Shown here in pieces: positions 8,184 to 18,626 of a stretch of DNA of 64,000 nucleotides. Below the pieces are notes generated by a model. It was not told the origin of the DNA. It saw only the letters and a program-made list of their open reading frames with translations, and made no database searches. The stretch covers positions 3,463,001-3,527,000 of the forward strand of contig NZ_JAPENW010000001.1 of NCBI RefSeq assembly GCF_026341855.1. Direction: 5' to 3'. The position numbers and the translations under genes are program-made. Within the stretch, counting starts at the first letter, position 1. Each line of letters begins with the position of its first letter. Source of the DNA: Streptomyces sp. NBC_00568 (GTDB lineage: Bacteria; Actinomycetota; Actinomycetes; Streptomycetales; Streptomycetaceae).

Positions 8184-8256
8184 TCTGGGCGACGAGTGTT
8201 CGAGGTCCCACTCGGATGGCTGTGGCCAGGAGCGACGGCATGCCTAACCTGGGTGC

Positions 8257-9534
8257 ATGGACGTGAACGCGGCGGTCGCCGCAGCGGCAGCGATCGCCGG
8301 AGTACTTACCGGTGTCATCGCCATGCTGGCGTTCCGCTGGAGCGAGCGCGACCAGAAACGCCCGACCCGCACTTCTCTGCACACGGACGCGGTGCTTCCA
8401 CCGGGTGTCGACACCGTGCTGTCCGTGCTCAGGTCCTCGGCGGTCGTACTCGACGAAGCGGATGCCGTGGTCAAGGCCAGTTCGGCGGCGTACGCCCTCG
8501 GACTGGTTCGCGGCGGCAAACTGGCTGTCGAACCGATGCTCCACATGGCGCGTGACACCCGTCGTGACGGGGAGATACGTCAGGTGGAGCTGGACCTGCC
8601 GAGAAGGGGGACGGGGAGGGGTGAAGCCCTCGCCGTCTCCGCGCGTGTGGCGCCCCTCGGATCGCGGCTCGTCCTCCTGCTCGTGGAGGACCTGACGGAG
8701 GCGCGCCGCATCGAAGCGGTCCGGCGCGACTTCGTGGCGAACGTGAGTCATGAGCTCAAGACTCCCGTCGGAGCGCTCTCCCTGCTCTCCGAGGCCGTCA
8801 TGGACGCCTCGGACGACCCGGAGGCCGTCGAGCGTTTCGCCGGGCGCATGCAGATAGAGGCCACCCGGCTCACCAACCTCGTCCAGGAGCTCATCGACCT
8901 GTCGAGGGTGCAGAACGACGATCCCCTCGAGGACGCCGAGCCGGTCCGGGTCGACGAGCTGGTCGCCGAGGCGATCGACCGCTGCCGCCACCAGGCCGGC
9001 ACGAAGCAGATCACCATGGCGGCCGGCGGCACCGCCGACCTGAGCCTGTGGGGGAACCGGGGCCAGCTGGCCGCCGCCCTGGGCAACCTCGTCGAGAACG
9101 CCGTCAACTACTCGCCCGCCCGCACCCGCGTCGGGATAGCCGCCCGCCGGGTGACGGCGCCCGGTGGGGAACACATCGAGATCGCCGTGACCGACCAGGG
9201 CATCGGCATCTCCGACAAGGACAAGGAGCGCATCTTCGAGCGCTTCTACCGCGTCGACCCGGCCCGCTCCCGTGCCACCGGCGGTACGGGCCTCGGGCTG
9301 GCCATCGTCAAACACGTGGCCGCCTCGCACGGCGGGGAGGTCACGGTGTGGAGCTCCGAGGGTCAGGGCTCCACGTTCACCCTGCGGCTGCCGGAGGCGA
9401 GTGCGGCCCGCGAACGCGTGACCGATCACCACATGCCCGGACTCGACGAAGAGGACGAGTCCGTGCAGCCCGACGGGACGACCACCGTCACATCCCCGTA
9501 CGAACCGCTTCCTGCCCCGGAGGTCCTTCCGTGA
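8257..9534 (+). CDS. phoR: Phosphate sensor histidine kinase PhoR
   Basis: A 425-residue SenX3/PhoR-type kinase. One N-terminal membrane segment (residues 5-26) is followed by a PAS-like region (about 45-155), then a dimerisation domain with the phospho-acceptor His in FVANVSHELKTP. The ATPase domain shows the N box LGNLVENAVNYS, G1 DQGIGI, the F box IFERFYRVD and G2 GGTGLGLAIVKH. A TAACCT hexamer lies six bases before the ATG and no ribosome site is seen, so a leaderless transcript is possible. The stop overlaps the phoP start (GTGA), so the two are translationally coupled. It phosphorylates PhoP when phosphate is scarce. Confidence 0.94.
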   Translation: MDVNAAVAAAAAIAGVLTGVIAMLAFRWSERDQKRPTRTSLHTDAVLPPGVDTVLSVLRSSAVVLDEADAVVKASSAAYALGLVRGGKLAVEPMLHMARDTRRDGEIRQVELDLPRRGTGRGEALAVSARVAPLGSRLVLLLVEDLTEARRIEAVRRDFVANVSHELKTPVGALSLLSEAVMDASDDPEAVERFAGRMQIEATRLTNLVQELIDLSRVQNDDPLEDAEPVRVDELVAEAIDRCRHQAGTKQITMAAGGTADLSLWGNRGQLAAALGNLVENAVNYSPARTRVGIAARRVTAPGGEHIEIAVTDQGIGISDKDKERIFERFYRVDPARSRATGGTGLGLAIVKHVAASHGGEVTVWSSEGQGSTFTLRLPEASAARERVTDHHMPGLDEEDESVQPDGTTTVTSPYEPLPAPEVLP

Positions 9535-10211
9535 CCCGTGTGCTCGTCGTCGAGGACGAGGAGTCCTTCTCCGACGCCCTGTCGTACATGCTCCGCAAGG
9601 AGGGCTTCGAGGTCGCCATCGCGACCACCGGGCCCGACGGACTCGACGAGTTCGAGCGCAACGGCGCCGACCTCGTCCTCCTCGACCTGATGCTGCCGGG
9701 CCTGCCCGGCACGGAGGTGTGCCGCCAGCTGCGCGGCCGCTCCAACGTCCCGGTGATCATGGTCACCGCCAAGGACAGCGAGATCGACAAGGTTGTCGGG
9801 CTCGAAATAGGAGCCGACGACTACGTCACCAAGCCCTTCTCCTCGCGGGAGCTGGTCGCCCGCATCCGGGCCGTCCTGCGCCGCCGCGGGGAGCCGGAGG
9901 AGGTCGCCCCGGCGGCTCTCGAGGCCGGTCCCGTCCGGATGGACGTCGACCGTCACGTGGTCACCGTCTCCGGCTCCAAGGTCGACCTCCCGCTGAAGGA
10001 GTTCGACCTCCTGGAGATGCTGCTGCGCAACGCGGGCCGCGTGCTGACCCGGATGCAGCTCATCGACCGGGTCTGGGGTGCCGACTACGTCGGTGACACC
10101 AAGACCCTCGACGTCCACGTCAAGCGGCTGCGCGCGAAGATCGAGCCGGACCCGGGCGCGCCCCGGTACCTGGTGACGGTGCGCGGTCTCGGCTACAAGT
10201 TCGAGCCGTAG
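9531..10211 (+). CDS. phoP: Phosphate response regulator PhoP
   Basis: A 226-residue OmpR-family regulator. The receiver domain shows acidic residues at VVEDEE, the phospho-acceptor Asp52 in LLDLMLPG, Thr in MVTAKD and Lys in YVTKPF. The winged-helix domain (about 130-226) carries LPLKEFDLLEMLL, RVLTRMQLIDRVWG and the recognition-helix block TKTLDVHVKRLRAKI. The GTG start at 9531 overlaps the phoR stop by four bases. A longer in-frame opening upstream lies inside phoR and is not used. PhoP binds PHO boxes and is the master regulator of phosphate starvation and many antibiotic pathways in Streptomyces. Confidence 0.95.
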   Translation: MTRVLVVEDEESFSDALSYMLRKEGFEVAIATTGPDGLDEFERNGADLVLLDLMLPGLPGTEVCRQLRGRSNVPVIMVTAKDSEIDKVVGLEIGADDYVTKPFSSRELVARIRAVLRRRGEPEEVAPAALEAGPVRMDVDRHVVTVSGSKVDLPLKEFDLLEMLLRNAGRVLTRMQLIDRVWGADYVGDTKTLDVHVKRLRAKIEPDPGAPRYLVTVRGLGYKFEP

Positions 10212-10274
10212 ACCGGCCCCACCTCCACGCGCGTGTCTGAGAGCGCCCCACAGAGCGCGACACGGAACGCGACG

Positions 10275-10363
10275 TAGAGCACGACGTAGAGCAACGGCCT
10301 AGAGCAACGGCCTAGAGCAACGGCGTAGAGCAACGGCGTAGAGCAACGGCGTAGAGCGCGACG
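10275..10363. repeat. Seven-copy 12-13-bp tandem repeat after phoP
   Basis: Seven head-to-tail copies start at 10275, 10287, 10300, 10313, 10326, 10339 and 10352, each beginning TAGAGC and mostly reading TAGAGCAACGGCG or the -CC variant. The array fills the space between the phoP stop and its terminator. The first and last copies have a diverged ACGACG/GCGACG half. Such arrays vary in copy number by slippage; no function is evident. Confidence 0.85.
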
Positions 10364-10399
10364 AAGGGCGGGACCCCTGGCCAGGGGTCCCGCCCTTCG
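10362..10399. terminator. Perfect 19-bp hairpin ending phoRP
   Basis: A fully self-complementary 38-bp palindrome (10362-10380 with 10381-10399) rich in GC. It lies between phoP and the convergent lipoprotein gene and can stop transcription both ways. Confidence 0.8.
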
Positions 10400-10501
10400 G
10401 TGCTTACGGATCGATGCGGCCGGTACGCCGACTGCCACCGGTACGCCCGCCGACGACCGCCGGGAGCGCGTACGGGCCCTGTGCAGGTCCGCCGCCTCAC
10501 G

Positions 10502-11167
10502 TCACTGGTCGGCGGACTCCGACGCCGACGCCGTGGCGGTGCCGGTCGCGCTCGACGACGCGGTGGTGCCCGGCTCGCCCGACGCGGACGCGGACGGAGA
10601 GCCCGTGGCCGACTCGGAGGGCGAGGTGGACGCGGCCTCGGACGGCGCCGCCGGGATGTCGCTCGGACCCCACTTGGTGAAGTAGCTCTCCGCCGGGACG
10701 ACGAAGGCGCTCAGACTCACGTCACCGGTCTTGCTGAGGCCGAAGGTGACCTTCTGGACGCTGCCGTTCAGGACGGTCTCGGAGGGGCTGGCCAGCGCCG
10801 CGGAGGCGTTGCCCTTGCCGCCGATGACGACCGAGCCGCCGGCCGGGACGGTCAGCTTGCCCTTGCCGCCGGCGGGCGTGATCTGGGCGGTGCCCTCACC
10901 CTCGACCTTGATCGAGTCCACGGTCTGCGCGGTGGTGCCGCTGTTGAACAGCGTCGCGGAGATCACCGCCGGACCGGTGGCCTCCACGTCGGGCTGGGTG
11001 ATGACGAGGGCGTTCTGGACCTTGATGTCGCCCACGGAGGTGGCCGCGTTGTCCGGCTTGACCTCCAGCGTCTGGGCGTTGTTGCCGGCACCGCACGCGG
11101 CGAGCGAGGCGATCGAGAACGCGATGACGGCGGCGGCGAGAGCGCCGCGTCGAAGGCTGCTGCTCAC
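10502..11167 (-). CDS. Lipoprotein, DUF461/PCu(A)C-like
   Basis: A 221-residue lipoprotein: basic start, hydrophobic stretch and lipobox SLAAC with the modified Cys at residue 25. The domain at about 35-170 has the beta-sandwich pattern of the DUF461/PCu(A)C copper-chaperone superfamily (DIKVQNALVITQ, then AVISATLFNSGTTAQTVDSI). The Met/His copper ligands of true PCu(A)C proteins are not seen, so copper binding is doubtful. The last 50 residues are a Ser/Ala/Thr/Gly-rich low-complexity tail, probably a flexible wall-spanning part. It is convergent to phoP and preceded by an 834-bp gap. Confidence 0.75.
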   Translation of the reverse strand: MSSSLRRGALAAAVIAFSIASLAACGAGNNAQTLEVKPDNAATSVGDIKVQNALVITQPDVEATGPAVISATLFNSGTTAQTVDSIKVEGEGTAQITPAGGKGKLTVPAGGSVVIGGKGNASAALASPSETVLNGSVQKVTFGLSKTGDVSLSAFVVPAESYFTKWGPSDIPAAPSEAASTSPSESATGSPSASASGEPGTTASSSATGTATASASESADQ

Positions 11168-12001
11168 GGCGGCGGCAACTCCTTGAACGTGGGCGAAGCA
11201 GGACGACTTCTGAGTAAAGCCGCCCTAAGGGTCTGTCAGCGGCCTTAGGTTACCGATCCGTTCCCGCGCGACCGCACCCGACCCTCCCCAACCGCCGACT
11301 TTGCTCGTACGAGGGGTGACGGACGAAGGAGCGCTCCGGCCGCTCCGGCCGCTCCAGGGACCCGGGGTGCCCAGGGTGCTCGGAGTGCCCAGGGTGCCCG
11401 GAGTGCTCCGGGCACCCCGGAACGGCCGGAGTGCTCGGGGCACTCGGGGCGCTCGGGGTGGGGACGGGCCGGAGCGGGGCATGCGACCGCGGACTCCCTT
11501 GCGCCGGGTGTGCGCCCCGCTCTACGCACCCTGCTCGCGGAGCCCTTCCGCTACTTTGATCGCGCGCTCGTCCGTCATTCACATAAGTTCCGGAGTCTTA
11601 GGCTTGCGCATTTCGTGGAATGAATGCCCGGCTCTCAGGGAAATGGATCACGAGGCCATCGGGAGTGGATCAACGGGTGATCATCGAACGTCTTGATCAA
11701 TTCCGGATTCGTCTCGTACTCGGCTCCGTCCGTCGAACGGAGTAGCGGAAGTCGCGCTCCTGGAGCCGGACAAAACGGGATGTTCGGACCTTGGTCACGG
11801 CCTCCGGGTGTGTGTAACGTACGCGTTTCACTCCGCAGGGACAGCCGCTCCGACCTGCGAATACCCTCTTCCGCTCGCCCCTCGCAGCACGTTCCTGTTG
11901 CGGTTGTCAAGCCCCGAGATATGCCCTGACCTGCGAAAACGCCATTCAGAAGACGCCGTTTCCGTGTTACTCTGGATAGCCACGGAAGGGGTACCTGTCA
12001 C
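11168..12001. other. Long non-coding gap upstream of carD
   Basis: No gene is supported here. It contains the leader of the minus-strand lipoprotein, then a strongly repetitive GC stretch at about 11330-11460 in which short units such as CCAGGGTGC and GGAGTGC recur. From about 11570 the base composition drops (AT-richer, for example ATTTCGTGGAATGAATG), typical of a promoter region serving carD. The last bases before carD include a GGAAGGGG ribosome site. Confidence 0.6.
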
Positions 12002-12484
12002 ATGACGTTCAAGGTTGGCGACACCGTGGTCTATCCCCATCACGGGGCCGCGCTGATCGAGGCCATCGAAACTCGCCAGATCAAAGGCGTGGACAAGACC
12101 TACTTGGTGCTGAAGGTCGCCCAGGGTGACCTGACGGTACGTGTGCCAGCGGACAATGCGGAGTTCGTCGGCGTACGTGATGTGGTCGGTCAGGACGGGC
12201 TGGACCGGGTCTTCGAGGTGCTGCGCGCGCCGTACGCCGAGGAGCCCACGAACTGGTCGCGTCGCTACAAGGCAAATCTGGAGAAGCTCGCCTCCGGCGA
12301 TGTCATCAAGGTCGCGGAAGTCGTGCGTGACCTGTGGCGTCGTGAGCGCGAGCGCGGACTCTCCGCAGGTGAGAAGCGCATGCTCGCCAAGGCGCGCCAG
12401 ATTCTGGTGAGCGAGCTCGCCCTCGCGGAGAACACCAACGAGGACAAGGCCGAGGCCCTGCTCGACGAGGTTCTCGCGTCCTGA
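12002..12484 (+). CDS. carD: CarD-family RNA polymerase-binding regulator
   Basis: A 160-residue CarD/CdnL-type protein, the usual length. The N-terminal Tudor-like RNA-polymerase interaction domain reads [20 protein letters not shown], and [20 protein letters not shown] follows. The C-terminal helical DNA-binding part includes the conserved Trp of [13 protein letters not shown] and the basic [19 protein letters not shown] block. CarD binds the polymerase beta subunit and stabilises open complexes at rRNA and housekeeping promoters; it is essential in mycobacteria. A GGAAGGGG site lies 10 nt before the ATG. It stands upstream of ispD, as is typical in actinomycetes. Confidence 0.95.
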   Translation: MTFKVGDTVVYPHHGAALIEAIETRQIKGVDKTYLVLKVAQGDLTVRVPADNAEFVGVRDVVGQDGLDRVFEVLRAPYAEEPTNWSRRYKANLEKLASGDVIKVAEVVRDLWRRERERGLSAGEKRMLAKARQILVSELALAENTNEDKAEALLDEVLAS

Positions 12485-12829
12485 CGCCGGCTCAGTCGCC
12501 GAGACGCCCGCCGTCTTGACGTACGTACAAGCCCGCGCAGTTGCGCAATGAAATGCCGCGGTGCCCGATGACGCAATTGCTGTCGCCGGGCGCTGCGGCA
12601 TGTTCGTACCCGCGCCATTCGGTAAACCGGACGTTCACCCGGCATCGGCTTTCACGCGGTATACCGGCGTATCCGATACTTGGCGTGCCGACCCGGGCAG
12701 TCGGCTCGACCGGATGTCACGGAAGGGTCCGGTCAAGGCGTCGCGCCCGGCACTCCCCCAGCTCGCCGAGCAGGGGGTACCCCCAGGCCATACCCATACC
12801 GGTCGAGCACACAAACCTGACAGGAACCG
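12485..12829. other. carD-ispD intergenic region
   Basis: This 345-bp stretch holds no supported gene. It contains a palindromic CTTGACGTACGTACAAG-type sequence near 12514-12530. At 12755-12777 it has a hairpin of the CCCCCAGCTCG/CGAGCAGGGGG kind, a short motif repeated in intergenic regions of many Streptomyces. The function of either is unknown. Confidence 0.55.
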
Positions 12830-13582
12830 ATGTCTGACGTTTCGCTCCCTTCGCCGTCGGGGGCCCGTACCGCCGCCGTGATTCCGGCCGCCGGACGAGG
12901 TGTGCGCCTCGGTCCGGGCGCCCCCAAAGCGCTCCGCGCGCTGAACGGCACGCCCATGCTCATCCACGCGGTCCGCGCGATGGCCGCGTCCCGAGCCGTC
13001 TCCCTGGTCGTCGTCGTGGCTCCGCCGGACGGCGCGGCCGAGGTGAAGACGCTGCTCGACGCGCACGCGCTGCCCGACCGCACCGACTTCCTCGTCGTCC
13101 CGGGCGGTGACAGCCGCCAGGAGTCCGTGAAGTACGGGCTCGACGCGCTGCCGCCCGGTATCGACATCGTCCTCGTGCACGACGCGGCCCGGCCGCTCGT
13201 CCCCGTCGACACCGTGGACGCCGTCATCGAGGCCGTACGGGACGGCGCGCCCGCCGTCGTACCGGCGCTGCCGCTCGCCGACACCGTCAAGGAGGTCGAG
13301 CCCGCGGCCGTCGCCGGGGAGCCCGAGCCGGTCGTGGCCACGCCCGAGCGCGCACGGCTGCGTGCCGTGCAGACGCCCCAGGGCTTCGACCGCGAGACTC
13401 TGCTGCGGGCCCACGAGACGGTCACCGACAACGTGACCGACGACGCGAGCATGGTCGAGCAGCTGGGTGTGCCGGTCGTGGTCGTGCCCGGGCACGAAGA
13501 GGCGTTCAAGGTGACGCGGCCGCTGGATCTGGTGCTGGCGGAGGCGGTTCTCGCACGGCGGAGGCTGAACGATGGGTTCTGA
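12830..13582 (+). CDS. ispD: 2-C-methyl-D-erythritol 4-phosphate cytidylyltransferase
   Basis: A 250-residue enzyme that joins CTP and methylerythritol 4-phosphate in the MEP isoprenoid pathway. The CTP-binding loop reads [21 protein letters not shown], with the catalytic Arg and Lys. [24 protein letters not shown] and [12 protein letters not shown] are the other signature blocks, and [10 protein letters not shown] binds the substrate side. It overlaps the ispF start by 11 nt, so the two are coupled. The start ATG is preceded by GACAGGAACCG. Length and motifs fit the family fully. Confidence 0.95.
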   Translation: MSDVSLPSPSGARTAAVIPAAGRGVRLGPGAPKALRALNGTPMLIHAVRAMAASRAVSLVVVVAPPDGAAEVKTLLDAHALPDRTDFLVVPGGDSRQESVKYGLDALPPGIDIVLVHDAARPLVPVDTVDAVIEAVRDGAPAVVPALPLADTVKEVEPAAVAGEPEPVVATPERARLRAVQTPQGFDRETLLRAHETVTDNVTDDASMVEQLGVPVVVVPGHEEAFKVTRPLDLVLAEAVLARRRLNDGF

Positions 13583-14126
13583 GACTCCGGCGCGGACGGC
13601 CGGCCAGGGCCCGGCTCAGGTCCCGGCGCAGGGTCCGGCTCAGGGTCCGGTGATCCCGCTCGTCGGGATCGGCACCGACATCCACGCCTTCGAGGAAGGG
13701 CGGGAGCTGTGGTGTGCCGGCCTGAAGTGGGAGGGGGAGGGGCCCGGACTCGCCGGGCACTCCGACGCGGACGTCGTCGCGCACGCCGCCTGCAACGCGC
13801 TGTTCTCGGCGGCGGGCCTCGGTGACCTCGGGGCCCATTTCGGCACCGGGCGCCCGGAGTGGTCCGGGGCGTCGGGGGTCGTGCTGCTGACGGAGGCGGC
13901 GCGGATCGTCCGCGAGGCCGGCTTCACCGTCGGCAATGTCGCGGTCCAGGTCGTCGGACCCCGCCCGAAGATCGGCAAGCGGCGGGACGAGGCCCAGAAG
14001 ATCCTGTCGGACGCGGCGGGGGCGCCGGTGTCGGTGTCGGGCGCCACCACGGACGGGCTCGGTTTCCCGGGCCGGGACGAGGGGTTGATGGCGGTCGCCA
14101 CGGCACTGGTCGTCCGTACGGGCTGA
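13572..14126 (+). CDS. ispF: 2-C-methyl-D-erythritol 2,4-cyclodiphosphate synthase
   Basis: A 184-residue MEP-pathway enzyme acting two steps after IspD. The zinc site is seen as GIGTDIHAF and [12 protein letters not shown]; the substrate loop as [11 protein letters not shown]; the CDP-binding end as [16 protein letters not shown]. The core is normal, but the N-terminus carries about 25 extra residues with a [13 protein letters not shown] repeat absent from most IspF. An internal start would remove it, but the frame overlap with ispD favours the long form. With ispD it supplies two of the seven MEP steps. Confidence 0.93.
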   Translation: MGSETPARTAGQGPAQVPAQGPAQGPVIPLVGIGTDIHAFEEGRELWCAGLKWEGEGPGLAGHSDADVVAHAACNALFSAAGLGDLGAHFGTGRPEWSGASGVVLLTEAARIVREAGFTVGNVAVQVVGPRPKIGKRRDEAQKILSDAAGAPVSVSGATTDGLGFPGRDEGLMAVATALVVRTG

Positions 14127-14264
14127 CACCGGGGAGGGTCCGTTCGCCCGGAAGGCTCGTTCTCGAAGGCCGGACGGGGCGGGCGGTCCCCCGTTTGTCA
14201 CGAATACGTGGCCTAGCGGGGGAAGGGTCGCGGGGCACTACCCAGGGCCCACTACCCTGGAGTG

Positions 14265-15665
<1,401 letters not shown>

Positions 15666-15712
15666 GAGGCCGCTCCGGCGGCCCCGGCCGACCTCCGTCG
15701 GCCTTGATCGAT

Positions 15713-15740
15713 TGTGCCGCCCGGACCTCCGGGCGGCACA
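15713..15740 (+). terminator. Terminator hairpin after cysS
   Basis: A 13-bp perfect stem (15713-15725 with 15728-15740) with a tight 2-nt turn (so a 4-6-nt loop in practice), 47 bp after the cysS stop. Confidence 0.75.
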
Positions 15741-15784
15741 CTTCATATACGTACGTACGCACGCCTCACACAGACAGGTAGGTC

Positions 15785-16729
15785 ATGGCTGCTAACAACC
15801 GCCGCATGTCCGGCAAGAAGGGCGCGCAGGTCGGCAGTGGCGGCCAGCGACGCCGGGGCCTGGAAGGCAAGGGTCCGACCCCGCCCGCCGAGGCGCGCAA
15901 GGGCCACAAGAAGAACCGCGTCGCCAACGCCAAGGCGAAGCAGATCGTCCGCCGCCCCGCCCACCCCAAGGGCCGTGGCGGCAAGGGCACGTCCGAGATG
16001 GTCGTCGGGCGCAACTCCGTCGTCGAGGCGCTGCGCGAGGGCGTCCCCGCGATGACGCTGTACGTGCAGCAGTTCATCGACAACGACGAGCGGGTCCGCG
16101 AGGCGCTCCAGCTCGTCGCCGAGCGCGGTGGCATCCACCTGATGGAGGCCCCGCGTCCCGAGCTCGACCGCATGACCAACGGGCTCAACCACCAGGGCCT
16201 CGTCCTCCAGGTCCCGCCGTACGAGTACGCGCACCCCGAGGACCTCGCCGCCGCCGCGTACGACGAGGGCCAGGACCCGCTGATCGTCGCCCTCGACGGG
16301 GTGACCGACCCGCGCAACCTCGGTGCCGTCGTCCGTTCCGCCTCCGCCTTCGGCGGCCACGGCGTCGTCGTGCCCGAGCGGCGCGCGGCCGGCATGACCG
16401 CCGGCGCCTGGAAGACGTCGGCCGGTGCCGCCGCCCGTACGCCCGTCGCCCGCGCCGCCAACCTGACGCGGGCCCTCGAGTCGTACAAGAAGGCCGGCCT
16501 CGTCGTGGTCGGACTCGCCGCGGACGGCGAGGTCGAGGTCGGTGAACTGGAGGCCCTGGGCGGCCCCGTCGTCATCGTCGTCGGCAGTGAGGGCAAGGGC
16601 CTGTCCCGACTGGTCGGCGAGACCTGCGACTTCCGCGTGCGGATTCCGATGCCCGGTGGCGCGGAGTCGCTGAACGCCGGTGTGGCGGCGGGAGTTGTGC
16701 TCTACGAGGCCGCGCGGCGACGCGCCTGA
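15785..16729 (+). CDS. rlmB: 23S rRNA (guanosine-2'-O)-methyltransferase RlmB
   Basis: A 314-residue SpoU/TrmH-family methyltransferase with a knotted SAM fold. Residues 1-75 are a long Lys/Arg/Gly-rich basic tail, probably RNA-binding, as in other actinobacterial members. The substrate-binding domain starts at [12 protein letters not shown]. The SPOUT motifs are [16 protein letters not shown] (motif 1, with the Asn/Arg pair), [11 protein letters not shown] (motif 2) and [23 protein letters not shown] (motif 3). It methylates the ribosomal peptidyl-transferase region (G2251 in E. coli numbering). It sits directly downstream of cysS, the usual actinobacterial order. Confidence 0.92.
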   Translation: MAANNRRMSGKKGAQVGSGGQRRRGLEGKGPTPPAEARKGHKKNRVANAKAKQIVRRPAHPKGRGGKGTSEMVVGRNSVVEALREGVPAMTLYVQQFIDNDERVREALQLVAERGGIHLMEAPRPELDRMTNGLNHQGLVLQVPPYEYAHPEDLAAAAYDEGQDPLIVALDGVTDPRNLGAVVRSASAFGGHGVVVPERRAAGMTAGAWKTSAGAAARTPVARAANLTRALESYKKAGLVVVGLAADGEVEVGELEALGGPVVIVVGSEGKGLSRLVGETCDFRVRIPMPGGAESLNAGVAAGVVLYEAARRRA

Positions 16730-16846
16730 ACAAACGTCCTGGCGATCACCCCCGTGGGGTAATCGGGAAGTTCTGAACGATCTTGACGCGGTCCGGACAG
16801 TTCGGCGCGGTCAAAGCAGTGTCCTAACCACACGTCACTCGGTTAG

Positions 16847-18496
16847 ATGAGTGTGGACACCAGAACACCCCGCACACCCACGGGGGACCGCTCGTCGGGA
16901 TTCGACGACGCTCCCGCGCTGAGCATGGTGAAGGTGCCGAGCGATCCGGCGCAGGTCATCGTCAATCATGCGAGCTTCCGCGTTCAGCTGGGGGGCGCGT
17001 CGCGTGGCCAGTCCCCGCGCATCGCACGGCACTTGAGCTCCGGCGACCCCTCGCGGATTCCCGTCGCGGGTGCGCCGGGCAGAGCGGGCGGGGCCCGCCG
17101 CCGCGCCCCCGTCGTCTGGAGCGGGAAGTCCGCGCCGGACGACACCGGCGCCCACCGCCTGCTCCAGGCCGTACGGAGCGCGGGTGTGGCCCACGGCCCC
17201 GCCGGGCCGACGGCCGACGCCGGCTCGACCCAGGTCATCCCGCGCATCGGCGAACAGCCCGGCTACGCGGGCGATCTGACCGTCGACACGGTCGAGACGC
17301 CCCTCGTCGGCAGCCAGCGCAACCCCGTCGCCGAAGAGCAGCGACTGCTGCCGCAGATGCGCAGCGTTGGCAGCGCCTACGACGAACCGGCCTACACGGA
17401 CGCCGACTTCGAGGACGACGACCTCGACGAGCCGGAGGACGACGCCCCCGTCAGGCGGAGTTCCGATCCGGTCCGGCACGCGTACCACCCGGGCCGCCGG
17501 ATGAACCTCGGTGTCGTGCTGCTCCCGCTGCGCGTCTTCCTCGGCTTCATCTCCATCTACGCCGGCATGGGCAAGCTCTGCGACCCCGTCTACTTCGACG
17601 GCGGCAAGCGCGGCTCCATGGTGAAGTGGCTCAACACGCTGCACCCGTGGGAAGTCGCCGAGCCGCTGCGGCAGTTCGCGCTCCAGCACCCCGTCGGCTC
17701 CGGCCTCGTCATCGCCTTCTTCCAGGTCATCGTCGGCGTCCTGACCGTTCTCGGGCTGTGGCAGCGGGTGGCCGCCGTCGTCGGCGCGATGCTGTCGGCG
17801 GCGCTCCTCGTCACGGTCAGCTGGAAGACGGTGCCCGCGTACGACGCGCCCGACATCATCTACCTCGCCGCCTGGTCCCCGCTGATCATCGCGGGCGCCC
17901 CGGTCTACTCCGCCGACGGGCGGCTGGCCAGTGAGGCCTGGCGCAGGCTCGGACCGCGCGCCGACATCTGGGACCTGCGCGCGCGGGTGCTGCGCCGCGG
18001 CGCGCTGGCCACGGCCATCGTCGTCGGACTCACCCTGCTCGTCGGTTCGGTCCTCGGCGGCGCCGTCCGCGACTCCGGCCGGGTCGTCGTCCCCGGCCCC
18101 GGAGAGGCCCCGCGCAACGAACTGCCCGGCTCCCCGCTCCCCGAGACGCCCGGCAAGCGGCACCAGAAGGCCACCCCTTCGGCCTCTCAGACGCCCACCC
18201 GGAGCGCTTCCGCGACCCCGTCGCAGGCGGCCACCACGCCGGGAGTGACCCAGGAGACCGGCCAGGTCGGCGGCGGGCAGCCCAGCCAGACCCAGGGCAG
18301 CGGCCAGGCCCCGCCCCAGCAGTCCTCGCCGGTCGACCAGGCCCCGAGCACCAGCGCGGGCCCCACCAGCAGCGGCGGCACGTCGGCCGGCGGCACCGGA
18401 GGCACGGGCGGCGCCGGTTCCACGGGCGGCACCTCCACCGGCGGGAGCTCGTCCACCGGCGGCCAGCCGGGCCTGGTGGGCGGCCTGCTGGGCTGA
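16847..18496 (+). CDS. DoxX-family membrane protein with long tails
   Basis: A 549-residue membrane protein. Residues 1-215 are a polar N-terminal domain with a highly acidic stretch just before the membrane part (DADFEDDDLDEPEDD). Four to five membrane segments follow (about 222-400): LGVVLLPLRVFLGFISIYAGMG is the DoxX entry helix, then VIAFFQVIVGVLTVLGLW, VVGAMLSAALLVTVSW and LAAWSPLIIAG. A further hydrophobic helix near residue 390-405 leads to a Ser/Thr/Gly-rich tail ending in GGT/GGS repeats. DoxX proteins are linked to quinone-dependent or oxidative-stress membrane complexes. The partners are not in this window. Confidence 0.85.
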   Translation: MSVDTRTPRTPTGDRSSGFDDAPALSMVKVPSDPAQVIVNHASFRVQLGGASRGQSPRIARHLSSGDPSRIPVAGAPGRAGGARRRAPVVWSGKSAPDDTGAHRLLQAVRSAGVAHGPAGPTADAGSTQVIPRIGEQPGYAGDLTVDTVETPLVGSQRNPVAEEQRLLPQMRSVGSAYDEPAYTDADFEDDDLDEPEDDAPVRRSSDPVRHAYHPGRRMNLGVVLLPLRVFLGFISIYAGMGKLCDPVYFDGGKRGSMVKWLNTLHPWEVAEPLRQFALQHPVGSGLVIAFFQVIVGVLTVLGLWQRVAAVVGAMLSAALLVTVSWKTVPAYDAPDIIYLAAWSPLIIAGAPVYSADGRLASEAWRRLGPRADIWDLRARVLRRGALATAIVVGLTLLVGSVLGGAVRDSGRVVVPGPGEAPRNELPGSPLPETPGKRHQKATPSASQTPTRSASATPSQAATTPGVTQETGQVGGGQPSQTQGSGQAPPQQSSPVDQAPSTSAGPTSSGGTSAGGTGGTGGAGSTGGTSTGGSSSTGGQPGLVGGLLG

Positions 18497-18517
18497 CGGG
18501 CCACGCGACCCCGCACG

Positions 18518-18563
18518 ACGACGGCAGGGCCCCGCACGAAGGCGTGCGGGGCCCTGCCGTCGT
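18518..18563. terminator. 20-bp-stem terminator after DoxX gene
   Basis: A perfect 20-bp stem (18518-18537 with 18544-18563) with a 6-nt loop, between the DoxX gene and the convergent nucleotidyltransferase gene. It can act on both strands. Confidence 0.85.
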
Positions 18564-18626
18564 GCGTGGGCTGTCCCGTAGGGCGGTCTCGTAGGGCCGG
18601 GAGGGCGTGCGGCCGGGAGAGCGTCC

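Noticed and set aside
10275..10363. CRISPR array
   Set aside because: The units are 12-13 bp with no spacers, and no cas gene is present.
11570..12001. SigR-type promoter for carD
   Set aside because: A GGAAT motif is present near 11618 but no GTT lies at the needed 18-base spacing.
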